Shown here one piece after another: positions 1 through 6,815 of a stretch of 6,867 bases of DNA. Origin of the DNA: an uncultured Prevotella sp. GTDB lineage: Bacteria; Bacteroidota; Bacteroidia; Bacteroidales; Bacteroidaceae. The stretch spans positions 1 through 6,867 of the forward strand of contig CALZNR010000073.1 in NCBI GenBank assembly GCA_945827565.1, given 5' to 3'. The notes beneath the pieces are model-generated. The model worked only from the letters and a program-made list of their open reading frames with translations, was not told the DNA's origin and searched no databases. A program made the translations under genes and the position numbers. Each line of letters starts with the position of its first letter. Position 1 is the stretch's first letter.

Positions 1-51
1 ATACGAGATTTCTGCCTGTCCCGTGGGCTCGGAGATGTGTATAAGAGACAG
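1..51 (+). other. Illumina Nextera P7/i7 adapter contamination
   Basis: This stretch is synthetic library sequence left at the contig end. Bases 1-9 (ATACGAGAT) are the end of the P7 flow-cell primer. Bases 10-17 (TTCTGCCT) are an 8-base i7 index that I recall as Nextera N703. Bases 18-32 match the Nextera read-2 primer segment GTCTCGTGGGCTCGG with one mismatch (C for T at 21). Bases 33-51 match the 19-base transposon mosaic end exactly (AGATGTG...GAGACAG). The order and spacing are exactly those of a Nextera library molecule, so genomic sequence begins at 52. The peptidase reading frame happens to stay open through the adapter, so an automated annotation would add about 17 false residues to it. 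Confidence 0.97.
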
Positions 52-1611
52 GTTTTCCATAAACTGCGAGGGCAGTTCCACAAAGTCCCACCACACATTG
101 GTACCGCTGAGGCTCTCAAAGCGGGTGTTGGCAAACATGCCGTGCAAGGCGTGTCCAAACTCGTGCAGAAAGGTTTCCACCTCGCCCAGAGTGAGCAGAG
201 CAGGTTTCTCTGCAGTGGGCTTTGACAGGTTCATCACTACGCTCACATGGGGGCGCACATTCTCGCCTTTACGATCTATCCACTGTCCTTGATATTCGGT
301 CATCCATGCGCCTCCCTGCTTGCCCTGACGGGGATGAAAGTCGGCATAGAACACGGCAAGGTAGGAGCCGTCTTCGTCAAACACTTCGTAGGCTTTTACA
401 TCGGGATGATACACAGGAATGTCCTTGTTTTCCTTGAAGGTGATGCCATAGAGCCGGTTTGCCAGTCCAAACACACCGTCGATTACCTTGTCCAACTGAA
501 AGTAGGGGCGCAGCATCTCTGCGTCGATGTTGTATTTCTTCAGTTGCAGCTTGTGGGAATAGTAGCCAAAGTCCCAGGGCTGCATCTCAAAGCCCTTACC
601 CTCCATCTTGCGTGCCATCTGCTCAATCTCTTCCACCTCTTTGATGGCAGTGGGTTTGTAGGCCTCCAGCAGGTTGTCTAGCAACTGATACACATTGCGC
701 ACCTTGCCTGCCATGCGGTGTTTCAGCACGTAGTCGGCATAGCATTTATAGCCCAGCAGGGCAGCTATCTCGCGCCTTAGATTCACCAAGCGCTTGCATA
801 TCTCCATGTTGTTTTCGCTGTTGTCATGGGTGCACACGGTGTTCTTTGCCATGTACATCTGCTGGCGCAGATGGCGCTGTGTGGAGTAGGTCATAAACGG
901 ACTATAACTGGGCTGGTCAAGGGTGAATACCCATCCTTCTTTGCCTTGCTCCCTGGCCGTTTGTGCAGCCGCCTCGCGCTGAGTGTCGGGTAGTCCGTCA
1001 AGTTGTGCCTCGTCGGTGATATGTAGAGTGAATGCCTTGTTTTCTTTCAGCAGGTTTTGTGAGAACTGCAGGGTTAGCATACTTGCCTCTTCTGTCAGTG
1101 CTCGCAAGTGCTCCTTGTCGTCATCGCTCAGCAGAGCACCTCCTCTTACCAATCCCTCGTATGTATCATCGAGCAGTCGTTGCTCCTCGGGAGTAAGTTT
1201 TCTGTGGTGCAGATGCACGGCCTTGATGCGCTCAAAGAGTTTCTTGTTCAGGCGCACGTCGTTGGCATGTTTGGTAAGTATGGGCTGTAGCTTTTGTGCC
1301 AGGGCATCCATCTCGTCGTTGGTCTCTGCACTGAGCAGGTTGAAGAACACGGCAGATACCCTTGACAGCAGGTCGTAATAGCCATCGCTGTCTTCATCCT
1401 TATTGAGTATGGTGTTGTCGAAGGTGGGTTTCTCTGTACTGTTGATGGTTTTCTCTATCAGTTCGTTGTCTCTTCTGATACCTTCCATAAAGGCCTCTTC
1501 ATAGTCAGCCAGTGTGATACGGTCAAAGGGAGCTGTATCGTGTGGTGTGTTATATGGCACCATGAAGGGGTTTACCCTCACGGTTTTCTTTTCTTCGTTG
1601 GTAAGTTCCAT
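52..1611 (-). CDS. dcp: Peptidyl-dipeptidase Dcp-like M3 family zinc metallopeptidase, 3' end missing
   Basis: Removes dipeptides from the C-termini of peptides, by family knowledge of Dcp (peptidase family M3), and acts in peptide turnover. The 520 visible codons are uninterrupted. The protein starts MELTNEEKK and has no signal peptide, so it is probably cytoplasmic. Family blocks appear in order: NPF near residue 14, FDNTI, SRVSAVFF, QPWDFGYY, PVYHPDVKAYEVFD, GGAWM, then the zinc site HEFGH at residues 483-487 (His483, catalytic Glu484, His487). The third zinc ligand is Glu512 in DFVELPSQ, 25 residues after His487 as in the family. Reading stops at MEN (residue 520) at the adapter. E. coli Dcp has about 680 residues, so roughly 160-180 C-terminal residues are missing, including the substrate-binding tyrosine/histidine region. 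The ATG at 1611 is the natural start: it lies about 35 bases after a Bacteroidetes -7 box and has a purine-rich leader. M3 oligopeptidase A is the alternative, but similarity to Dcp is closer. Confidence 0.93.
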
Positions 1612-1645
1612 GCTCTTTTCTCTCTTTTACAATGTGAAGCAGGTG

Positions 1646-1653
1646 CAAAGGTA
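1646..1653 (-). promoter_or_regulatory. Bacteroidetes -7 promoter box for dcp
   Basis: On the minus strand this reads TACCTTTG, a match to the Bacteroidetes primary sigma -7 consensus TAnnTTTG. It ends about 35 bases before the dcp start codon, giving a leader of roughly 25-30 bases rich in A and G (GTAAAAGAGAGAAAAGAGC). No convincing -33 TTTG is visible at the expected distance, so assignment rests on the -7 box and its position. Confidence 0.6.
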
Positions 1654-1712
1654 CTTTAATTTCTGCAATAGTGGTTCATTCCCCACCTTATTTTATGGAT
1701 CTGTCATAATTA

Positions 1713-1724
1713 TTTTTATAAAAA
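1713..1724. promoter_or_regulatory. AT-only palindrome between divergent promoters
   Basis: TTTTTATAAAAA is a perfect 12-bp palindrome in an AT-rich tract between the two divergent -7 boxes. It lies about 60 bases upstream of the minus-strand box and about 25 upstream of the plus-strand box. It could help DNA melting or act as an upstream activating element, but low-complexity AT palindromes also arise by chance. Confidence 0.25.
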
Positions 1725-1749
1725 GGGGTGGTAATCCCAAAAAACTTGC

Positions 1750-1757
1750 TACCTTTG
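1750..1757 (+). promoter_or_regulatory. Bacteroidetes -7 promoter box for the outer-membrane protein gene
   Basis: TACCTTTG fits the Bacteroidetes -7 consensus TAnnTTTG and is followed by GC as in many such promoters. It lies about 90 bases upstream of the start codon, predicting a 5' leader of roughly 75-85 bases. The expected -33 position holds GGGGTGG rather than TTTG, so the -33 element is weak or absent and expression may depend on an activator (inference). Confidence 0.6.
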
Positions 1758-1812
1758 CGCTGTGGGATGGGCTTGCGGATAAGTTCTTCTGTTGCTCCTT
1801 CCCATCACTCAT

Positions 1813-1839
1813 TTTAATCACTTTAATCACTTTAAAAAC
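1813..1839 (+). repeat. 9-bp tandem repeat in the 5' leader
   Basis: TTTAATCAC occurs at 1813-1821 and 1822-1830, followed by the degenerate copy TTTAAAAAC at 1831-1839 that ends directly before an ATG at 1840. The repeat fills the place where a ribosome binding site would lie. Bacteroidetes usually initiate without a Shine-Dalgarno sequence and favour A/T-rich unstructured leaders, so it probably serves as, or varies, the initiation region. Confidence 0.75.
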
Positions 1840-1845
1840 ATGTTT

Positions 1846-2520
1846 ATGAAAAAATTGTTTGCGTTGGTGGCTCTTTGTGTTGCCACGGTAGGGGCATCTG
1901 CACAGAGTGAGGTAGGTACTTTCTCTCTGCAACCGAAGATTGGTTTCAATGTTTCTTTCCTTACAAATGCGGGGAAGACGGTATTAGATGTTCCTGGTGG
2001 GCCTATGACAGGAAATCGTGATGTAAAGGCTGGCTTTGTGGCTGGTGTGGAGGCTGAGTACCAGATTACGCCGGTGATTAGTGTGGCTGCAGGCTTGCTC
2101 TATTCTATACAGGGAACCAGGTGGGAAGACCTTGAGTCAATAGGCACAAACTATCGTTTTATGAGTAAGGACAATATGGTTGACCTCAGTTATCTGAACA
2201 TTCCCATCGTAGCCAATTTCTATGTGGCCAAGGGCTTTGCCTTGAAGGCAGGTGTACAGCCTGGTTTCTTGTTGGACAATAAGGGAAAGGAAACATATTT
2301 CGATAATATTCAGAATCGTGAGGTGAAGGCCTCTGGTGATATTGAGGGCATCAAGAAATTTGACCTCTCTATTCCTCTCGGTGCTTCCTATGAATTCAAT
2401 AATGTGGTTATCGATGCCCGCTATAACTTGGGTCTTACCAAGGTTTGTTCGGGAGATGAGAACAAAGCTTCTAAAAACAGTGTTATCCAAGTCACTGTGG
2501 GCTACAAGTTTGCGCTCTAA
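1846..2520 (+). CDS. Secreted outer-membrane beta-barrel protein (porin-like, OMP_b-brl type)
   Basis: A 224-residue protein with a classical signal peptide: MKKLFALVALCVATVGASA, with likely signal peptidase I cleavage at ASA|Q (after residue 19). The mature part alternates short amphipathic strands and turns: a KIGFNVSF strand near 31-38, AGFVAGVEAEYQI (62-74), SVAAGLLYSIQG (79-90), SYLNIPIVANFYV (115-127), FALKAGVQPGFLL (131-143), FDLSIPLGASYEF (172-184), VVIDARYNLGLT (187-198) and VIQVTVGYKF (213-222). This is the pattern of the Bacteroidetes PorT/OMP_b-brl families, which form small outer-membrane barrels. The specific function is unknown. The start at 1846 (MKK) is preferred for signal-peptide shape; an in-frame ATG at 1840 would add only Met-Phe. 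The last residue is Leu rather than the usual terminal aromatic, with Phe two places before. The gene stands alone, divergent from dcp. Confidence 0.88.
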   Translation: MKKLFALVALCVATVGASAQSEVGTFSLQPKIGFNVSFLTNAGKTVLDVPGGPMTGNRDVKAGFVAGVEAEYQITPVISVAAGLLYSIQGTRWEDLESIGTNYRFMSKDNMVDLSYLNIPIVANFYVAKGFALKAGVQPGFLLDNKGKETYFDNIQNREVKASGDIEGIKKFDLSIPLGASYEFNNVVIDARYNLGLTKVCSGDENKASKNSVIQVTVGYKFAL

Positions 2521-2590
2521 ATGCAAATGCCTGAGAGCCAATCATAACTATAGTTAGTTGGTTGGACAAAGGCGTAACTTAACTCAGTAA

Positions 2591-2630
2591 GTCATGCGAG
2601 GGATGTTCAAACAAGCATCTCTCGCATGAT
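2591..2630 (+). terminator. Stem-loop after the outer-membrane protein gene, possible terminator
   Basis: CATGCGAGGGATG at 2593-2605 pairs with CATCTCTCGCATG at 2616-2628. All 13 positions pair if one G-U is allowed, the stem can be extended by T-A and G-U at its base, and the loop is 10 bases. It starts about 70 bases after the stop codon at 2520. No run of T follows it (ATGTGTTAATGG), so it may be a transcript-end stabilising hairpin or a factor-assisted terminator rather than a textbook intrinsic one. Confidence 0.5.
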
Positions 2631-2845
2631 GTGTTAATGGGGAACCCCATTGCGCCCTCAAAACGTAAAGACATCTGTTCAAAAATATAAGCAGTTATCA
2701 TCATAAAGCTAATGGCCGATTTGGGTTAAAACTATCGTGTGTTTAAGCCCTTTGATCTGCCGTGCCAAGCCGGCGTGTTATTCTGTCGAGGTGCTCCTCC
2801 TTGTCAGATATGCGCAATGGGTAAGGGCTCCCCGCAGGCCAAAGC

Positions 2846-2892
2846 AAAAAAAGTTGCGGATTTTGAACCTTGTGATTCAAGCATCCGCAACT
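2846..2892 (-). terminator. Intrinsic terminator of the rhamnose operon
   Basis: Read on the minus strand, AGTTGCGGAT (2892-2883) pairs perfectly with ATCCGCAACT (2861-2852). Inside it a second stem, TTGAA/TTCAA, closes an 8-base loop after a small internal bulge. A run of seven T (2852-2846) follows immediately. This is a textbook rho-independent terminator, and it begins about 43 bases after the rhaT stop codon. On the plus strand the hairpin is followed only by CTCTTTATG, so termination of the convergent gene here would be weaker. Confidence 0.85.
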
Positions 2893-2902
2893 CTTTATGC
2901 TG

Positions 2903-2936
2903 ATTCTTCACTCTTTATTCTTCGCTCTTCATTCTC
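2903..2936. repeat. 14-bp imperfect tandem repeat at the rhaT 3' end
   Basis: ATTCTTCACTCTTT (2903-2916) is followed directly by ATTCTTCGCTCTTC (2917-2930), which differs at two positions, and then by a partial copy ATTCTC (2931-2936). The array touches the rhaT stop codon (2935-2937). On the transcribed strand it is a purine-rich GAAGAGTGAAGAAT-like tract between the stop and the terminator. Confidence 0.7.
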
Positions 2937-3972
2937 AAATCAATTGTGGCAGGAAGCAAGAGATAACGAGTACTATGATGCCAAGCAACAGTACGCCGAT
3001 AGTTGCATTGGAACAGCCTTTCCACTCCTTGAGGATGATGCCCCATACATTGGAGAAAACCACGTTGAGAGCCATCAAGATGCAGAAAGCCAGCGTGGTG
3101 AGCACTGGAGAGGATACCAAAAAACCCTTGCCTAATGACAATCCGAAGAACTGGCTGTACCACAAACCGCCGGCAATGGCGCAGAAGATGAGGTTGTTTA
3201 CCCATACAGAGCCCTTCTTATAGTCGCCAAAGGTGCCGTTCTTGGCATTCTGTGTCAGGCAGTAGATGGCGTTGGTTACAAAGCCTCCGATGGTCACAAG
3301 CAGGGTGGCAGGCAGTGTGCGATACATCGGGTCGGTGAGTTCACCGAAGTTGATGTCCTTGCCAAACTCCAAACCTACGTTGAAGCATCCGCTCATAAAG
3401 CCGGCAAGCAGGGCGATAGACAATCCCTTGGGGAAGTTAAAATCCTTGACAGCTGCCTTTTTCTCCTCTTCAGAGAGTGATGCAGACTTCATAGAGCCAG
3501 CCACACCAATGATGGCAATACCCAGCAGGGTGACTACCACACCGATAATCACGGCAAAGGTGAGTGCTGAAAGTGCATCCTGTTCGGGGAAGAAAATAGA
3601 GAGCAGCACAGGACCCATGATGGTGCCCAGTCCGGCACAGGTGCCCAGTGCAATGCTCTGTCCTAATGCCACGCCAAGATAGCGCATAGACAGTCCAAAG
3701 GTAAGTCCTCCTACGCCCCACAGCACTCCGAAGAGCACCGTCATCCACAGGCTAAAGCTATCGGCAGTGGCAAAGAGCGTGCAGAGAGAGCCCCCTGCTG
3801 CGGGCACCGCAAGAAGGGCGCCCAGCAGAGGAAACAGCAGCCATGCAAACACACCCTGTACCAACCAGTAACTCTCCCACGACCAATCTTTGATTTTATT
3901 GATGGGCACGTAGCAACTCGACTGGCAGAATGCGCCGACGGCGATAATGAGAAGTCCTATAATGATTTCCAT
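2935..3972 (-). CDS. rhaT: L-rhamnose/proton symporter RhaT
   Basis: Imports L-rhamnose across the inner membrane with protons. The 345-residue protein is almost the same length as E. coli RhaT (344) and very hydrophobic, with about ten membrane segments. These begin with residues 2-20 and 36-56 and end with 322-344. Blocks shared with E. coli RhaT include PINKIKDWSWESYW (23-36), LTFGLSMRYLGVALG (90-104) with the MRYLG core, LWYSQFF (270-276), and GIILKEWKG (311-319) near the C-terminus. A charged loop at 161-182 (SEEEKKAAVKDF) separates the two halves. It is the last gene of the operon; its ATG follows the rhaA stop by 15 bases, so the two are probably translationally linked. A strong terminator follows it. 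In Bacteroides the equivalent gene is often called rhaP. Confidence 0.95.
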   Translation of the reverse strand: MEIIIGLLIIAVGAFCQSSCYVPINKIKDWSWESYWLVQGVFAWLLFPLLGALLAVPAAGGSLCTLFATADSFSLWMTVLFGVLWGVGGLTFGLSMRYLGVALGQSIALGTCAGLGTIMGPVLLSIFFPEQDALSALTFAVIIGVVVTLLGIAIIGVAGSMKSASLSEEEKKAAVKDFNFPKGLSIALLAGFMSGCFNVGLEFGKDINFGELTDPMYRTLPATLLVTIGGFVTNAIYCLTQNAKNGTFGDYKKGSVWVNNLIFCAIAGGLWYSQFFGLSLGKGFLVSSPVLTTLAFCILMALNVVFSNVWGIILKEWKGCSNATIGVLLLGIIVLVISCFLPQLI

Positions 3973-3987
3973 TGTGTGTCAGCAGTC

Positions 3988-5244
3988 TTATGCTCTCTTG
4001 GAAACAACATCAGCAACGTACTTGTCGATGTCAGCAATGAACTCCTGACCTACGGGCACGTTGTTGCGCACGCAGAACTCGTCATAGACAGCCTGCCAAG
4101 GCATTGCCTTCTGTTCTTCCACAATGGCGAGTACCTTGTAGCCTTCACCGGCAAGTTCCAGTTTAGAGATTGTTTCTTTGGGTTCAAGCAGCGCACGAAG
4201 CATGCACTTCTGGGCAGAGCGTGAACCAATGACATAGGCACCGATGCGGTTGATAGAACCGTCGAAGAAGTCCAAACCATAGTGCACACGGTCCAAAGCA
4301 TTGGCACGTACAATCTCGAAGAACAGTTCCTGTGTGGGGTCGTCCATGATGGTCACGTGGTCAGAGTCCCAACGCACGGGGCGAGACACGTGCAGCATCA
4401 GTTCCTTGATGAAGGGCAGCACGGCAGACACTTTGTCGGCAGGCGACTCTGTGGGGTGATAGTGACCGGTGTCGATGGTCAGTATCTTGTTGTTCTGTGC
4501 TGCATAGGCGGTGTAGAAATCGTGTGAACCAACGGTAAATGACTCCAGACCGATACCGAACACCTTGCCCTCGATACAGTCTTTCATCATGGGCTGGTTC
4601 TTCTCAAAAATCTCATCAAGAGATTTCTTCAGTGTGTTGCGATACAAAGCATGGTTCACAGACACGTCTTTGCATCCGTCGTGTACCCAAAGGTTCATAA
4701 TACAGGGATCGTTCTGTGCTTCACCCATGGCATTGGCAATGTCGCGGCAACGCTTGGTGTGCTCTACCCAGAACTTGCGGATGCTCTCATCGGGATTGGC
4801 AAGACTGAGGCTGCCCGATTTTGGGTGAGAGAAGCTGGAAGAGTTGAAGTCGAGTTTGGTGTCGTTCTCCTTAGCCCAGTCTATCCATGACTGGAAGTAT
4901 TCCACGGTCACCTCGTCGCGGTCAACCACCTTACCTTTGAAGTCACCGTAAATCTCGTGCAGGTTCAGACGATGGTTGCCAGGAATCAGGCTCTTTGCCT
5001 TCAGAATGTCTTGGCGCAGTTCATCGATATTGCGAGCAGCACCAGGGAAGTCGCCAGTAGATTGAATACCTCCTGACATGGCTCCTGCCTGTACTTCAAA
5101 TCCCTTTACGTCGTCGGCCTGCCAGCAGTGCATAGACAGGTGGAAGTCTTGCAGTTGTTTCAGCACAGCTTCGGTATCTACTCCAATTTCAGCGTAACGC
5201 TCTTTTGCCACTTCATAGGCTTTTTTTACAAGTTCTTCTTTCAT
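3988..5244 (-). CDS. rhaA: L-rhamnose isomerase
   Basis: Interconverts L-rhamnose and L-rhamnulose (EC 5.3.1.14), a cytoplasmic Mn-dependent TIM-barrel enzyme. The 418-residue protein is full length (E. coli has 419) and closely follows E. coli RhaA: SMHCWQADDV (37-46), GGIQSTGDFPG (58-68), NLHEIYG (94-100), LDFNSSSFSHP (131-141), FGIGLESFTVGS (229-240) and SRPVRWDSDHV (287-297). Metal ligands expected from E. coli His262, Asp294 and Asp296 are present as His261, Asp293 and Asp295; Glu234 and Asp258 are also conserved. LDFFDGSINRI (324-334) and LLEEQK-like VEEQKAMPWQAV (375-386) close the fold. The start at 5244 matches the family N-terminus. Codons 6-8 contain a run of seven A (5221-5227), but the frame is intact. 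It sits between rhaB and rhaT; in Bacteroides it is called rhaI. Confidence 0.97.
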   Translation of the reverse strand: MKEELVKKAYEVAKERYAEIGVDTEAVLKQLQDFHLSMHCWQADDVKGFEVQAGAMSGGIQSTGDFPGAARNIDELRQDILKAKSLIPGNHRLNLHEIYGDFKGKVVDRDEVTVEYFQSWIDWAKENDTKLDFNSSSFSHPKSGSLSLANPDESIRKFWVEHTKRCRDIANAMGEAQNDPCIMNLWVHDGCKDVSVNHALYRNTLKKSLDEIFEKNQPMMKDCIEGKVFGIGLESFTVGSHDFYTAYAAQNNKILTIDTGHYHPTESPADKVSAVLPFIKELMLHVSRPVRWDSDHVTIMDDPTQELFFEIVRANALDRVHYGLDFFDGSINRIGAYVIGSRSAQKCMLRALLEPKETISKLELAGEGYKVLAIVEEQKAMPWQAVYDEFCVRNNVPVGQEFIADIDKYVADVVSKRA

Positions 5245-5317
5245 GATGTTTCAGTTAGTTTTTTAGTTAGTGAATATTTGATGTATTTTCTTTGTCTTGA
5301 TAGTTGTTGTCTTGCTC
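5245..5317 (-). other. rhaB-rhaA spacer with AGTTAGT direct repeat
   Basis: The 73-base gap between rhaB and rhaA is AT-rich and has no TAnnTTTG box on the minus strand, which supports co-transcription from upstream of rhaB. AGTTAGT on the plus strand occurs twice (5253-5259 and 5265-5271). The 25 bases before the rhaA ATG are A-rich without a Shine-Dalgarno sequence, the usual Bacteroidetes initiation context. Confidence 0.5.
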
Positions 5318-6788
5318 TTATTCGCCGCAGATGGCAACGAACTTCTCGTAGGCAGCATCCCATACCTCCTTGTCTTGTGGGGCAAAGTGCTTCAGTTCAA
5401 GACTGTTGGCAATGATGCGGCGCATGTCCCAAATGTCTTTCACTTGTCCGCTTGCCTTAGCCTGCAGCATGATGTTGCCTAATGCTGTTCCCTCTTGCGG
5501 ACCAGCCAGTACCTCTACGCCCAAGCTGTTGGCGGTAAACTGGTTAAGATAGTTGTTCAAACTGCCGCCACCGATGATGTGGAGCACCTCAATGGGGAAG
5601 GAAGCCATCTCTTTCAGATAGCCAAACACCTGACGATAGCGCAGTGCCAGAGAGTCAAAGATGCAACGGCATATTTCGGCATAGCCCTCGGGCACGTGCT
5701 GGTTGGTGTTGCGGCAGTAGGTCTGAATGGCTTCTACCATAGACGAAGGATTGGCAAACATGGCATCATCAGGGTTGATGATGCTTTGGAAGGCAGGTTG
5801 CTTCATAGCCTCTGCCTGCAGTTCGGCATGAGACTTGGGGGCATCGGTCCATTCTTTTCTGCAGCGCTCGTAGAGCCACATGCCACAGATATTCTTTAGG
5901 AAGCGGGTGGTTCCCTCTATACCTCCTTCGTTGGTAAAGTTGCGGTCGTAGCTCACCTCGTTGATGATGGCGTCGCGTGTTTCTATACCCATCAAGCTCC
6001 ATGTGCCGCTGCTCAGATAAGCAAATTTCTCGTTCTTGGCAGGCACAGCAGCCACTGCACTACCCGTGTCGTGACCAGCCACGGCAATCACGGGCACGGC
6101 TCCCAATCCTGTCATGCGTTGCACCTCCTCGGTGATGGTGCCTATCTCTGTGGCAGGGTTTACCATGGGGCCAAAGTTGTCAGCAGAGAGACCTACACTC
6201 TGTAACAGTTTGGCATCAAGTTGCTTGGTTTTGGGGTCCAGTATCTGACTGGTGGAGGCGATGGTGTACTCGCATACCATCTTGCCCGTAAGCATATAGC
6301 TCAACGCATCGGGCACAAAGAGTATCTTTTCAGCGTGCTCCAGTGCTGTATCGTTGTTCTTGCGCATGGCATACAACTGGAACAGTGAGTTGAAGTTCAT
6401 AAACTGAATACCGGTGATGTCATACACCGTCTTCTTGTCCACAGCCTTCTCAAAATAGTCTTCCATCATGCCAAAGGTGTGCGGGTCGCGGTATGCCAGT
6501 GGGTTGCGCAGCAGTGCCCCGTCTTTGCCCACGCATACAAAGTCCACAAGTGTCAATACCGATAGAGGTGATGGCGATGTTGCGCTGTGCCACGAGTTTC
6601 AGGCCTTTGATTACTTCAAAATAAAGGGCATAGATGTCCCAATAGAAGTGTCCGCCCGTTTCTATCAGGTTGTTGTCAAAACGAGTCAACTCTTCCAATT
6701 CGATACGGTCGTTGACCAGTGTGCCGATAATGGTGCGTCCGCTGGTGGCACCCAAATCAACGGCAAAAAAATGCTTTTTGTCTTCCAT
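5318..6788 (-). pseudogene. rhaB: L-rhamnulokinase, frameshifted by an apparent 5-base deletion
   Basis: Phosphorylates L-rhamnulose with ATP to L-rhamnulose 1-phosphate (EC 2.7.1.5, FGGY kinase family). The frame opens at the ATG at 6788 with the FGGY N-domain nucleotide motif DLGATSGRT (11-19), then GGHFYWD (45-51) and SIGIDT ending at Thr80. There the frame breaks: ACTTG runs straight into TGGAC, where the family has D-T-W-G-V-D. Five bases are missing (Trp, Gly and the frame). From Val at 6547 the other frame continues without interruption to the TAA at 5318. It carries DFVCVGKDG, NPLAYRDPHT, GHDTGSA with the likely catalytic Asp242, SSGTWSLMG, the ATP-site GGGS (408-411) and GPQEGTALGN (431-440), numbered in the restored 491-residue protein. 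As written, translation from 6788 ends at 6450 after 112 residues, 32 of them out of frame. The rest of the gene looks undamaged, so the break is recent or an assembly error. First gene of the operon, called rhaK in Bacteroides. Confidence 0.9.
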
Positions 6789-6815
6789 GGTTTCGATTTG
6801 TTAGCAGTACTGTTG

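Larger units (their letters stand above)
2521..2934. other. Gene-free convergent intergenic region
   Basis: This 414-base stretch lies between the 3' ends of the outer-membrane protein gene and rhaT. It contains two hairpins (2591-2630 and 2852-2892) and a short tandem repeat at its right end. The open frames across it have no homology I recognise and run into the antisense of rhaT. I saw no tRNA, rRNA or insertion-sequence features in 2631-2850. Confidence 0.7.

Noticed and set aside
1..51. A transposon end or insertion-sequence junction
   Set aside because: The mosaic-end sequence is Tn5-derived, but it is joined to the P7 primer and an index, which occur only in sequencing libraries.
23..292. 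An 89-codon frame starting in the adapter
   Set aside because: Its N-terminus is translated from synthetic adapter sequence and the remainder is antisense to dcp.
247..681. A 144-codon plus-strand open frame at the left end
   Set aside because: It is antisense to the intact Dcp frame with its zinc-binding motif and has no promoter or family similarity.
2737..3135. A 132-codon plus-strand frame crossing the intergenic region
   Set aside because: It runs through the rhaT terminator hairpin and then antisense into rhaT; no start context and no recognisable family.
3266..3682. A 138-codon plus-strand open frame within rhaT
   Set aside because: It is antisense to a clear RhaT gene, shows low-complexity Ser/Pro/Thr composition and no recognisable domain or start context.
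5318..6556. An independent 412-residue kinase starting at a TTG codon at 6556
   Set aside because: The TTG is just where the second frame opens; homology begins three codons later in mid-motif and the protein would lack the whole N-terminal nucleotide-binding segment.
6450..6788. A separate 112-residue protein at the start of rhaB
   Set aside because: Its first 80 residues are the rhamnulokinase N-terminus and the last 32 are out-of-frame translation of the same gene, so it is one product of the frameshift, not a distinct gene.
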